From Limnobaculum parvum (GTDB lineage Bacteria; Pseudomonadota; Gammaproteobacteria; Enterobacterales; Enterobacteriaceae): a stretch of 64,000 nucleotides of DNA. The translations under genes and the position numbers were made by a program. Positions 36,184 through 45,323 of the stretch are shown here, piece after piece (within the stretch, counting starts at the first letter, position 1; each line of letters opens with the position of its first letter). The notes under the pieces were generated by a model. It did no database searches. It was not told the DNA's origin and was given only the letters and a program-made list of their open reading frames with translations. The stretch spans positions 2,080,001-2,144,000 of the forward strand of contig NZ_CP029185.2 of the NCBI RefSeq assembly GCF_003096015.2. The letters run 5' to 3'.

Positions 36184-37242
36184 ATGCGCATAAAACTTCG
36201 TTATTCTTTATTAGGTCTGCTGTTGTGCTCCACAGGTACACTTTCGTTACCTCAAGCTTTGGCCAATTCGCCATCGCCTACGGCACCCGCCGTTTTGTCT
36301 CAACCTGAAATTGCCTCAGGTAGTGCTTTAGTGATTGATATAAAAAACCGCCAGGTGATCTATTCAGTCGCACCGAATAAAGTGGTCCCGATTGCTTCAA
36401 TTACCAAGTTGATGACAGCGATGGTCGTATTGGATAAACAGTTACCCTTATCTGAAGTTATTCCAGTCACTATCAATCAAACCCATGAGTTGGAAGGTGT
36501 TTACTCCAGAGTCAAAGTGGGCAGTGAAATTTCCCGTGAAGAGATGCTCCTGCTGGCATTGATGTCTTCCGAAAACCGTGCTGCCGCAGCACTAGCCCAT
36601 AACTACCCTGGTGGTTATGATGCTTTTATTCAGGCCATGAATGATAAAGCGAAAGCATTAGGCATGACCCATACTCACTATGTAGAACCGACTGGCCTGT
36701 CAGAACAAAATGTGTCTACCGCCAGCGATTTGACTAAGTTACTCTTTGCCACCCAGCGCTACCCCCTACTCAGTCAGTTAAGCACCACGCAAGAAAAAAC
36801 CGTTACCTTCCAAAACCCGCTTTATACCTTGGGTTTTCGTAACACCAACTATTTAGTCAGAAAAGGCGATTGGGACATTCAACTCACTAAAACCGGTTTT
36901 ACGAATAAAGCAGGACATTGCCTAGCAATGCGTACCACCATTGCCAATAAAGATGTGACATTAGTCGTATTGGATGCTTTTGGTAAATATACCCATTTTG
37001 CTGATGCTAACCGTTTACGCAAATGGATGGAGACGGGAGAGGCGCCACCAGTGCCTGCCGCAGCAAAAATTACAAAAGGCAAAAGTCGCTGGAAACGACA
37101 CAAAGATAATAGTTTAGAAGTTTTCTATAGGCAGCCAGCAACGCATCAGGTAAGCTTTGCCTCCAAAATTAGTAAGGACGCTTTTATTCCCCTTTTGCAG
37201 GAGTTTTTAAATTGGCAGGAAGTAGTTTACTCGCATTATTAG
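36184..37242 (+). CDS. pbpG: D-alanyl-D-alanine endopeptidase (PBP7), copy 2
   Basis: A second PBP7 paralogue in tandem with the first and about two-thirds identical by eye, with SITK, SSEN and KTG motifs intact. ATG 36184 starts a signal peptide ending near QALANS; the frame reaches a TTG 9 bases earlier. After the catalytic domain it has a C-terminal tail of about 45 residues (RHKDNSLEVFYRQ onward) with no match in copy 1 or E. coli PbpG. The last 31 bases overlap yedI and contain its ribosome site. The two copies could differ in timing or partner proteins. Confidence 0.9.
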   Translation: MRIKLRYSLLGLLLCSTGTLSLPQALANSPSPTAPAVLSQPEIASGSALVIDIKNRQVIYSVAPNKVVPIASITKLMTAMVVLDKQLPLSEVIPVTINQTHELEGVYSRVKVGSEISREEMLLLALMSSENRAAAALAHNYPGGYDAFIQAMNDKAKALGMTHTHYVEPTGLSEQNVSTASDLTKLLFATQRYPLLSQLSTTQEKTVTFQNPLYTLGFRNTNYLVRKGDWDIQLTKTGFTNKAGHCLAMRTTIANKDVTLVVLDAFGKYTHFADANRLRKWMETGEAPPVPAAAKITKGKSRWKRHKDNSLEVFYRQPATHQVSFASKISKDAFIPLLQEFLNWQEVVYSHY

Positions 37243-38153
37243 ACGATATCGCAGCCGTTCTGGACGACGTTGCGCTGATGACAAAAGTCGCAGCAAAGAA
37301 AACTTCTGGTGTATTAGGTGATGATTTAGCGCTCAATGCTCAACAAGTGAGTGGCGTTCGGGCAGATCGAGAACTACCGGTAGTATGGGCCGTAGCCAAA
37401 GGTTCATTTCTAAATAAACTGATTCTAGTGCCACTCGCGCTGGCAATCAGTGCCTTTATTCCTTGGGCCGTTACTCCATTGTTAATGGTGGGTGGGGCAT
37501 TCCTTTGTTATGAAGGCGTCGAAAAGCTGGCACATACGCTTTTACACCCTAAAGCATCCAATGCAGAAGGAGAACATCAGGAGATAACCGCCTTGTCTCC
37601 TGAAGACATTGTCGCTTATGAAAAGCAAAAGGTTAAAGGTGCTATCAGAACTGACTTTATTTTGTCTGCAGAAATTATTGCCATTACTCTAGGCACCGTT
37701 GCCAATGCCAGCTTTTTACAGCAGGTTCTTGTGATGTCCGGAATTGCCATTGTGATGACCATCGGTGTTTATGGTTTAGTGGCCGGAATTGTCAGACTGG
37801 ATGATATAGGATTCTATCTGAGCCGGAAAAAAGCCAGTATTGCCCGCATAATTGGCAATGGTTTAGTCAACGTAACGCCTTATCTGATGAAAACCTTATC
37901 CATTGTGGGCACCGCCGCGATGTTTATGGTGGGCGGCGGTATTCTTACCCACGGATTACCGGCAATTCACCATCTTATCGAAGGCATATCTGCTTCAGCA
38001 TTAACCTTGCCAACCGTTGGCAGTATTCTCAATATGCTGACCCCTACCATACTCAGTACGCTATTTGGCGTAGTCGCTGGCGCGGTGGTGTTACTGTTGG
38101 TGACACTGCTTGGCAAACTTAAACCGAAAAAAGCAGCAGAAAAAGTAAGCTGA
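37212..38153 (+). CDS. yedI: YedI-family inner-membrane protein (DUF808)
   Basis: A 313-residue polytopic membrane protein closely similar to E. coli YedI along its length (SLLALLDDIAAVLDDVALM, KTSGVLGDDLALNAQQVSGVRA, GAIRTDFILSAEI). Its function is not known. The start is TTG 37212 (MAGSSLL), placed 8 bases after AGGAG at 37199-37203; homology begins exactly there. Both start and ribosome site lie inside the 3' end of pbpG copy 2. A strong hairpin follows the gene. Confidence 0.9.
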   Translation: MAGSSLLALLDDIAAVLDDVALMTKVAAKKTSGVLGDDLALNAQQVSGVRADRELPVVWAVAKGSFLNKLILVPLALAISAFIPWAVTPLLMVGGAFLCYEGVEKLAHTLLHPKASNAEGEHQEITALSPEDIVAYEKQKVKGAIRTDFILSAEIIAITLGTVANASFLQQVLVMSGIAIVMTIGVYGLVAGIVRLDDIGFYLSRKKASIARIIGNGLVNVTPYLMKTLSIVGTAAMFMVGGGILTHGLPAIHHLIEGISASALTLPTVGSILNMLTPTILSTLFGVVAGAVVLLLVTLLGKLKPKKAAEKVS

Positions 38154-38162
38154 TCCTTCTCC

Positions 38163-38192
38163 ATCAACCTGCCGTACTTCCGGCAGGTTGAT
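38163..38192 (+). terminator. 12-bp hairpin after yedI
   Basis: ATCAACCTGCCG pairs perfectly with CGGCAGGTTGAT around a 6-base loop, 9 bases after the yedI stop. A short TTTT follows after a few bases. Confidence 0.7.
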
Positions 38193-38335
38193 ATGTTTTG
38201 AAATACAATTCTTCCACAATACGCCAACCATTCTTCCCCCTGTTTATATACTTAACTAGTGGCCCTAGAAGAAACCTGAACGCTCAGGCAATGCCTCTTA
38301 TCTGACGGGGTTTTCAGTAAGCTCGGAGGTGTCAT

Positions 38336-38929
38336 ATGATGTTCAATCATGTATGGGGACTTCTGGCCCATCCTGGCCGTGAATTCCAACAAATCAGTCA
38401 AGAGAAAGAAACCATTTCTCATCTTTATACCCGTAATCTTCTAGTGCTGGCGGCCATTCCTGTCGTCTGTTCATTTATAGGAACTACACAGTTTGGCTGG
38501 ATGATGGGTAATGAACAAACCGTAAAAGTATCGCTGTTTACCGCAGCGTATATTGCGATTATTTTTTATGGCATGTTGCTGGCTGCGGTTGCTATTGTTG
38601 GAAGAATTATTCATCTGATGGCCCGTCGCTATACCCAGTCTCCCAGCCTTGAGCGCTGCATCATTTTCGCTGGCTATACCGCAACCCCCATGTTTCTGAG
38701 CGGCTTGGTTGCGCTTTATCCGCTTGTATGGCTCTGCCTGTTGGCCGGCATTATTGGCCTGTGTTATTGTGCCTACCTACTCTACTCAGGTATTCCGACT
38801 TTCCTGAATATTGATCACAGCGAAGGATTTATCTTCTCCAGCTCAACGCTGGCCTTAGGTATATTGATATTGGAAGCGCTATTAGCCATGACAGTATTAA
38901 TGTGGGGGTATGGGACTCATTTCTGGTGA
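38336..38929 (+). CDS. yohC: YohC, Yip1-domain inner-membrane protein
   Basis: A 197-residue Yip1-family protein with five predicted membrane helices, aligned over its length with E. coli YohC (HVWGLLAHPGREFQQI, ETISHLYTRNLLVLAAIPVVCSFIGTTQ, SGLVALYPLVWLC). Its function is unknown. A GGAGGTG ribosome site sits 7 bases before the ATG. In E. coli yohC also lies next to pbpG; here yedI is between them. Confidence 0.9.
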   Translation: MMFNHVWGLLAHPGREFQQISQEKETISHLYTRNLLVLAAIPVVCSFIGTTQFGWMMGNEQTVKVSLFTAAYIAIIFYGMLLAAVAIVGRIIHLMARRYTQSPSLERCIIFAGYTATPMFLSGLVALYPLVWLCLLAGIIGLCYCAYLLYSGIPTFLNIDHSEGFIFSSSTLALGILILEALLAMTVLMWGYGTHFW

Positions 38930-38944
38930 TAACCTTCATCTATC

Positions 38945-38971
38945 GGTAAGGGGCGATTTTCGCCCCTTACC
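38945..38971 (+). terminator. 12-bp hairpin after yohC
   Basis: GGTAAGGGGCGA pairs perfectly with TCGCCCCTTACC around a 3-base loop, 15 bases after the stop. There is no T tract, so it may act as an RNA-stabilising end rather than a classical terminator. Confidence 0.6.
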
Positions 38972-39681
38972 CATCACAGAGTATCTAGCAAAACGCATTG
39001 GCTGCTATTCATAGCCAAATCCGCTGCCTTCACCATACTGACCAGACCCGTTAGTTTAACCCTGTACTGATTTCGAAAAGAGATTATTATCTCATTATTA
39101 AAAGTAATAGCGTGGCATAAAATAGGCTATATTTTTCAGACAATATAGGATGTCAAACTGGCATAGGCTAAAAACTCAGTTATGCTAATAATGAATATGG
39201 ATATATTCATTAAACTATCGAGCCTGAGAATTTATCCATAAAAAGATTATTCTTAACCCCAGCGTAATTTATTAACCAGTTAAGACGCCAATAAATTCTT
39301 CAGATAACTAAAGTGGTGCATATCATATCAAAATCGTAATTTAGCATTGATTTTATTGAATTTAATAAATTAAATTAAACTCAAGTATTATTATGGATGG
39401 GTTTCTTATGACCAAAAAATGATTAAATTTAAGATTGAAATCTTATTTAACACCCATCATAACTCCTTATAGTGATAAAAACAGAGGTGTCAATTTGGCT
39501 GAAAGATCTGTATAGCTGCCATTATATGAATTACAAGAACTAACTCACAGTTTTAATCTGATGATTCAGTAAGGTAAAACAAGGCACTTATTTAATATCG
39601 CACCGGTGAATTAGCGATATTATATTTTTTATTGGCTAGTTTTTATTTTAAGCCGATAAATAACGTATTGGGAGAATATGG
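38972..39681 (+). promoter_or_regulatory. Long AT-rich leader region before glgB
   Basis: About 710 bp without a credible ORF, which must include the glgBXCAP promoter. It contains a nested inverted repeat at 39391-39462, listed separately. GGGAG at 39670-39674 is the glgB ribosome site. Confidence 0.4.
39391..39462. repeat. Nested inverted repeat upstream of glgB
   Basis: An outer pair (TTATGGATGGGT at 39391 and ACCCATCATAA ending 39462, one bulge) encloses an inner perfect hairpin TAAGATT-GA-AATCTTA at 39430-39445. It could be a small structured RNA, an mRNA leader element or a decayed miniature transposable element. Confidence 0.45.
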
Positions 39682-41871
39682 ATGTCCGGCACCATTGACA
39701 GAGGCACGATCCAACAACTCACTTCCGGTCATTATGCAGACCCGTTCTCGATTTTGGGGATTCATAAAACCACAGACGGCTATGCCATCCGCACCTTCGC
39801 ACCTAATGCCACTCAGGTCAGCGTTTTGGATAAAGACACACAAAAGACACTGCTCACGCTGACGCAAACTGACCAGACCGGATTTTTTTCCGGAACCCTA
39901 TCTCCCAGCGAGACACCTTATCGCTACCAGCTCATGATTGATTGGGGCGATGCCCAACAGATAATTGAAGATCCTTACCGCTTTGGCCCCCTATTACAGG
40001 CGCTGGATGCTTGGCTGCTGGCTGAAGGTACTCATCTGCGGCCTTATGAACGACTTGGGGCACACCTCACCAGTATGGATAACGTCAACGGCGTCACTTT
40101 TGCCGTTTGGGCCCCCAATGCCACCCGGGTTTCGGTGGTTGGCGACTTCAACTTCTGGGATGGCCGCAGGCATCCGATGCGATTTCGCAGAGAGAGCGGT
40201 ATCTGGGAGCTGTTTATTCCCCATATTCATGAAGGTCAGTTGTATAAATATGAAATTATCGACTGCAATAATATCACCCGTCTGAAAGCCGACCCTTACG
40301 CTTTTGCTGCTGAGATGCGCCCCGATACCGCATCCCGAATCAGCCAACTACCTGCACGAGTGACAATGACCCAACAACGCCGTCAGGCAAATGACTTTAC
40401 TGCGCCGATGTCTGTTTACGAAGTTCATTTGGGTTCTTGGCGGCGTCACCCGCATGATAATAGTTGGCTCAGCTATCGGGAATTGGCCGATCAACTGGTG
40501 CCTTATGCCAAATATATGGGGTTTACCCATATTGAACTCCTACCCATCAATGAACATCCGTTTGACGGTTCGTGGGGGTATCAGCCGGTCGGCATGTATG
40601 CCCCAACCCGCCGTTTTGGCACCTTAGAAGATTTTCGTTATCTGATCGAAACCGCACATCAGGCCGGCATTAATATCCTGCTGGATTGGGTACCTGCCCA
40701 CTTCCCCGATGACGATCACGGGTTGGCACAGTTTGATGGTACCGCACAGTTTGAGTACTCCGACCCCCGTGAAGGCTACCACCAAGACTGGAATACCCTG
40801 ATCTATAACTACAGCCGCCATGAAGTGAGAAATTATTTAGCTGGCAACGCCCTCTATTGGATAGAACGGTTTGGCATTGATGGTTTGCGAGTCGATGCCG
40901 TTGCCTCCATGGTTTATCGGGACTACAGCCGAGCAGACGGTGAATGGATACCAAACCAGTATGGCGGTAATGAAAATCTCGAAGCCATCGAATTTATTCG
41001 CTATACCAATAAAACCATTGGCATTGAGTGCCCCGGTGCCATCACCGTGGCGGAAGAGTCTACCGATTTTGCCGGTGTAACTTTACCACCAGAGGCGGGA
41101 GGGCTAGGATTTCACTACAAGTGGAATCTGGGTTGGATGCACGACACGCTGGACTATATGAAGCTGGATCCGGTCTATCGCCAATATCACCACAACTTAA
41201 TGACCTTTGGCATGTATTACGCCCACACGGAGAACTTCGTCCTTCCGCTTTCTCATGACGAGGTAGTACATGGCAAACGCTCACTGCTTGGCCGAATGCC
41301 CGGTGATACCTGGCAGCAATTCGCTAACCTACGCGCCTATTACGGCTTTATGTGGGCTCATCCTGGCAAAAAACTGCTGTTTATGGGGGGGGAATTTGCT
41401 CAGGGGCGCGAATGGAACCACGACAGCAGTCTTGACTGGCACCTGTTAGATCCTATTCACGGCGGCTGGCATAACGGAGTACAGAATCTAGTTCGCGATC
41501 TCAACCATTGTTATCAGCAGCAGTCTCCGCTGTATCAGTTGGACTATGCTGAAAATGGGTTTGAATGGTTAGTGGTGGACGACCATCAGAATTCTGTCTT
41601 TGCTTTTATACGCCGAGATCAATCAGGCAACGAGGTGATTGTCATCAGTAATTTCACCCCAGTATTGCGAGAAAACTACCGCATTGGCATTAATCTACCG
41701 GGGCACTATAAAGAGATATTGAATACCGACTCCGAATATTATCACGGTAGTAATGCCGGTAATCTTGGGGGCGTTGATAGTGAAGCGATACCATCCCATC
41801 ATCGAGCCTACTCGTTAAGCTTGGTGTTACCACCACTCTCTACCCTCTATCTGCAACGGGAGGCTAAGTAG
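39682..41871 (+). CDS. glgB: 1,4-alpha-glucan branching enzyme
   Basis: GlgB makes alpha-1,6 branches in glycogen. The 729 residues match E. coli (728). An N-terminal CBM48 region (YADPFSILGIHKT; VTFAVWAPNATRVSVVGDFN near 132) precedes the GH13 catalytic barrel with PINEHPFDGSWGYQ near 290, GLRVDAVASM (catalytic Asp near 405), VAEEST (Glu near 458) and LPLSHDEVVHG near 520. The FMGGEF motif is encoded by a run of eight G (41385-41392) that keeps the frame. It is the first gene of glgBXCAP; glgX follows after 1 base. Confidence 0.96.
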   Translation: MSGTIDRGTIQQLTSGHYADPFSILGIHKTTDGYAIRTFAPNATQVSVLDKDTQKTLLTLTQTDQTGFFSGTLSPSETPYRYQLMIDWGDAQQIIEDPYRFGPLLQALDAWLLAEGTHLRPYERLGAHLTSMDNVNGVTFAVWAPNATRVSVVGDFNFWDGRRHPMRFRRESGIWELFIPHIHEGQLYKYEIIDCNNITRLKADPYAFAAEMRPDTASRISQLPARVTMTQQRRQANDFTAPMSVYEVHLGSWRRHPHDNSWLSYRELADQLVPYAKYMGFTHIELLPINEHPFDGSWGYQPVGMYAPTRRFGTLEDFRYLIETAHQAGINILLDWVPAHFPDDDHGLAQFDGTAQFEYSDPREGYHQDWNTLIYNYSRHEVRNYLAGNALYWIERFGIDGLRVDAVASMVYRDYSRADGEWIPNQYGGNENLEAIEFIRYTNKTIGIECPGAITVAEESTDFAGVTLPPEAGGLGFHYKWNLGWMHDTLDYMKLDPVYRQYHHNLMTFGMYYAHTENFVLPLSHDEVVHGKRSLLGRMPGDTWQQFANLRAYYGFMWAHPGKKLLFMGGEFAQGREWNHDSSLDWHLLDPIHGGWHNGVQNLVRDLNHCYQQQSPLYQLDYAENGFEWLVVDDHQNSVFAFIRRDQSGNEVIVISNFTPVLRENYRIGINLPGHYKEILNTDSEYYHGSNAGNLGGVDSEAIPSHHRAYSLSLVLPPLSTLYLQREAK

Positions 41872-41872
41872 C

Positions 41873-43882
41873 ATGACGGTCACTTTAACGGCTGGCAGTC
41901 CTTATCCTCTTGGCAGTCATTTTGATGGTCAGGGCGTGAATTTTGCACTCTATTCGACACAGGCTGACAACGTTGAGCTCTGTCTGTTTAATCAAGACGG
42001 CGAAGAACAGCGTATAATGCTGCCCTCCCGAACCGGCGATATCTGGCACGGCTATTTGCCAACCGGGGTTCCCGGATTACGTTACGGCTACCGAGTACAT
42101 GGGCCGTGGGATCCACAACGGGGATTTCGTTTCAATCCACTCAAGCTGCTAATAGATCCTTATAGTCAGGCCTTGGATGGTAAAGCCATTAATAGCCCAT
42201 TGCTGAACGATGCCCATGATTATCCTGATTGTGCCGACAGTGCTACCGTTATGCCAAAAAGCCTAGTAACCTGCGAAAGTTACGACTGGCAAAACGATGA
42301 GCTCCCCCAAACGCCCTGGTCTGAAACCATCATTTATGAAGCCCATGTACGTGGTCTGACTAAAACCCATCCAGATATTCCGGCAATTCTGCGAGGTACC
42401 TACGCGGGTATTGCCCATCCGGTCATGATTCAATACCTAAAAAGGCTGGGAATTACCGCGCTAGAACTGCTGCCGGTTCAGCTTCACATTGACGAGCCGC
42501 GTCTGCAACAGCTTGGTTTAACCAATTACTGGGGCTATAACGTGCTGGCACCTTTTGCCGTAGAGCCGAGCTACTGGTCTCAACGCCCCGGCTCTACCCC
42601 ACTGTCTGAATTTCGAGACATGGTGAAAATACTACATCAGGCGGGGATTGAGGTGATTTTAGATGTGGTATTTAACCACACCGCAGAACTAGACCGCCTC
42701 GGGCAGGTGTTATCCCTACGCGGTATCGATAATGCCAGCTACTACTGGCTTGATGAGCAAGGTGATTATCAGAATTGGACCGGATGCGGTAATACATTAA
42801 ATCTCACTCAACCCGCAGCAATGCAATGGGTACTGGATTGCCTGCGCTTTTGGGCCACCGAATGCCATGTTGATGGCTTCCGGTTTGATTTAGCCAGCGT
42901 ATTGGGTAGAACCCCCAACTTCTCCGCCGACTCTCCGTTATTGACGCAATTACAGCATGACCCGGTGCTGTCAAAACTCAAACTGATTGCAGAGCCTTGG
43001 GATATAGGCCAGAACGGCTATCAGTTAGGTCATTTCCCTGCACCGTTGGCCGAGTGGAATGACCGCTTCCGCGATGGTATGCGCAATTTCTGGCTACAGC
43101 AGACTTCCACTCTGGGGGCTTTTGCCCACCATTATGCTGCCTCCAGCTCGGTTTTCCAGCACCATCAACGTCTACCATACGCCTCTGTAAACAAAATGAC
43201 TTCCCACGATGGCTTCACCTTACGGGATCTGGTCAGTTTTAATCAAAAACATAATCAGGCAAATGGTGAAGACAACCGTGATGGAAACAGCAATAACTAC
43301 AGTGACAACCACGGTACTGAAGGACTAGACGCGGATGAGGCAACATTACAACGCCGCAGCGCTAGCGCTCGCGCACTTCTGACTACCCTGCTGCTATCAC
43401 AAGGCACCCCAATGCTGCTAGCCGGTGATGAATTGGGCAACAGCCAACAGGGTAATAATAATGCCTACTGTCAGGACTCACCCCTGACCTGGCTGAACTG
43501 GATTCAGGCCGATCAAGCACTACTGGCGTTTACTTCTGGCCTGATAGCGCTACGTAAGCAAATCCCAGCTTTATCTTCCGGAACATGGTGGACAGGCTTG
43601 GCCGACGCCTCAAACGGCAAGAAAGATGTGGAATGGCTTAACGCTCAGGGACACCCCATGTCAGCGGATGAATGGGAATGCGTTGAAGTACCTCCGCTAC
43701 AGATTCTACTGTCGGGCGCATGGCTTGTTGTCATCAATCGTACCGACCAACTACAAACCTTAAATTTACCTTCTGGACAATGGCGCATCGCCCCGCCGTT
43801 CTCCGCTGCTGATATTGGTGTGGGCGATACCAAATGTATTGCGTCCCCGCGCAGTATTAGTGTGCTACGCAATAAAAATTAA
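41873..43882 (+). CDS. glgX: Glycogen debranching enzyme
   Basis: GlgX hydrolyses alpha-1,6 branches of phosphorylase-limit dextrin. The 669-residue protein has the N-terminal isoamylase module (SHFDGQGVNFALYS) and GH13 motifs: DVVFNHTAE near 265, DGFRFDLASVLG near 335 with the catalytic Asp, LIAEPWDIG near 370 with Glu and VNKMTSHDGFTLRD near 440. It starts immediately after glgB, implying coupled translation. Confidence 0.95.
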   Translation: MTVTLTAGSPYPLGSHFDGQGVNFALYSTQADNVELCLFNQDGEEQRIMLPSRTGDIWHGYLPTGVPGLRYGYRVHGPWDPQRGFRFNPLKLLIDPYSQALDGKAINSPLLNDAHDYPDCADSATVMPKSLVTCESYDWQNDELPQTPWSETIIYEAHVRGLTKTHPDIPAILRGTYAGIAHPVMIQYLKRLGITALELLPVQLHIDEPRLQQLGLTNYWGYNVLAPFAVEPSYWSQRPGSTPLSEFRDMVKILHQAGIEVILDVVFNHTAELDRLGQVLSLRGIDNASYYWLDEQGDYQNWTGCGNTLNLTQPAAMQWVLDCLRFWATECHVDGFRFDLASVLGRTPNFSADSPLLTQLQHDPVLSKLKLIAEPWDIGQNGYQLGHFPAPLAEWNDRFRDGMRNFWLQQTSTLGAFAHHYAASSSVFQHHQRLPYASVNKMTSHDGFTLRDLVSFNQKHNQANGEDNRDGNSNNYSDNHGTEGLDADEATLQRRSASARALLTTLLLSQGTPMLLAGDELGNSQQGNNNAYCQDSPLTWLNWIQADQALLAFTSGLIALRKQIPALSSGTWWTGLADASNGKKDVEWLNAQGHPMSADEWECVEVPPLQILLSGAWLVVINRTDQLQTLNLPSGQWRIAPPFSAADIGVGDTKCIASPRSISVLRNKN

Positions 43883-43942
43883 TCAATTTAACCATACCGA
43901 TACCGGTATTTATTGACTCAATTTATGACATAGGATTTTAAG

Positions 43943-45235
43943 ATGGCTGCTGGAAGAACGGTTAAACCCGATACTAATCATCAACTAATGTTAGCAAGAC
44001 AATTACCTAAGCAGTCTGTGGCATTGATACTTGCCGGAGGACGAGGCTCTCGCCTGAAGGATTTAACCTCCAAACGAGCAAAACCCGCAGTACACTTTGG
44101 CGGAAAATTCCGCATTATCGACTTTGCTTTGTCGAACTGTATGAACTCAGGGATCCGTCGTATTGGCGTTTTGACACAATATCACTCCCACTCGCTGGTA
44201 CAACACATCCAACGCGGCTGGTCATTTCTGAATGAAGAAATGAATGAGTTTGTTGATCTGCTACCGGCTCAGCAACGCGAAGACCACGAAGAATGGTACC
44301 GTGGAACCGCAGACGCTATTTACCAGAATCTGGATATTATCCGGCGCTATAAGGCTGAATATGTGGTTATTCTGGCCGGTGACCATATCTACAAGATGGA
44401 CTATTCTCGCATGCTGCTAGATCACGTAGAAAAAGGCAGCCAGTGTACCGTGGCCTGTATTGCCGTGCCGCGAGAAATCGCCTCTGAATTTGGCGTCATG
44501 GACATTGCAGAAGATGAACGCATCCTTCAGTTTCTAGAAAAACCGGCTAATCCACCGGCCATGCCTGACCAGCCAGATATGTCTTTAGCCAGTATGGGGG
44601 TCTACGTATTCAACGCACAGTATCTCTACCAGCTGCTGGAAGAAGAGAGTCTGAATATGGAAACACACCATGACTTTGGTAAAGATTTAATCCCAAAAGC
44701 CGTTTCTCAGGGCGTGGCCTGGGCACATCCCTTTAATCTTTCCTGCGTGACGTCTGACGTGAATGCCGAACCTTATTGGCGCGACGTTGGAACCATTGAC
44801 GCTTACTGGAGCGCTAACCTCGATCTAGCATCGGTCACCCCAGAGTTGGATATGTACAACAAAACTTGGCCAATACGCACGTATATGGAACCTCTACCGC
44901 CGGCCAAATTCGTACAGGATCGTTCAGGCAGCCACGGCATGACCATGAACTCGTTGATCAGCGCCGGCTGTATTATTTCTGGCTCGGTTCTGGTGAATTC
45001 GGTGCTATTCCCAAGAGTTCGAGTTAACTCCTTCTGTACCATCGACTCCACCGTCTTGCTGCCGGATGTCTACGTTGGCCGCTCTTGCCGTTTACGCCGC
45101 TGTATTATTGACCGGGGCTGCCATCTACCTGAAGGCTTAGTAGTAGGGGAAAATGTGGCAGAAGATGAACGCCGTTTCTCCCGTTCGGAGGGAGGTATTG
45201 TTTTGATAAACAGAGAAATGCTGGCGAAATTATAA
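43943..45235 (+). CDS. glgC: Glucose-1-phosphate adenylyltransferase
   Basis: GlgC makes ADP-glucose from ATP and glucose 1-phosphate, the committed and allosterically controlled step of glycogen synthesis. The 430 residues match E. coli (431). Visible are LILAGGRGSRLKDLTSKRAKPAVHFGGK near 28-55 (catalytic loop and the Lys of the activator site), LAGDHIYKMDY near 150, FLEKP near 205 and the C-terminal left-handed beta-helix with repeated hydrophobic hexads. It lies 60 bases after glgX. Confidence 0.96.
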   Translation: MAAGRTVKPDTNHQLMLARQLPKQSVALILAGGRGSRLKDLTSKRAKPAVHFGGKFRIIDFALSNCMNSGIRRIGVLTQYHSHSLVQHIQRGWSFLNEEMNEFVDLLPAQQREDHEEWYRGTADAIYQNLDIIRRYKAEYVVILAGDHIYKMDYSRMLLDHVEKGSQCTVACIAVPREIASEFGVMDIAEDERILQFLEKPANPPAMPDQPDMSLASMGVYVFNAQYLYQLLEEESLNMETHHDFGKDLIPKAVSQGVAWAHPFNLSCVTSDVNAEPYWRDVGTIDAYWSANLDLASVTPELDMYNKTWPIRTYMEPLPPAKFVQDRSGSHGMTMNSLISAGCIISGSVLVNSVLFPRVRVNSFCTIDSTVLLPDVYVGRSCRLRRCIIDRGCHLPEGLVVGENVAEDERRFSRSEGGIVLINREMLAKL

Positions 45236-45323
45236 CGGGTGACTGTCCGCTATATTTAATATTTCACTCGGTTACGCACCTTATCGCAAACCGAGGTGTT
45301 TCTATTTTCAGACAGGAGTTAGG

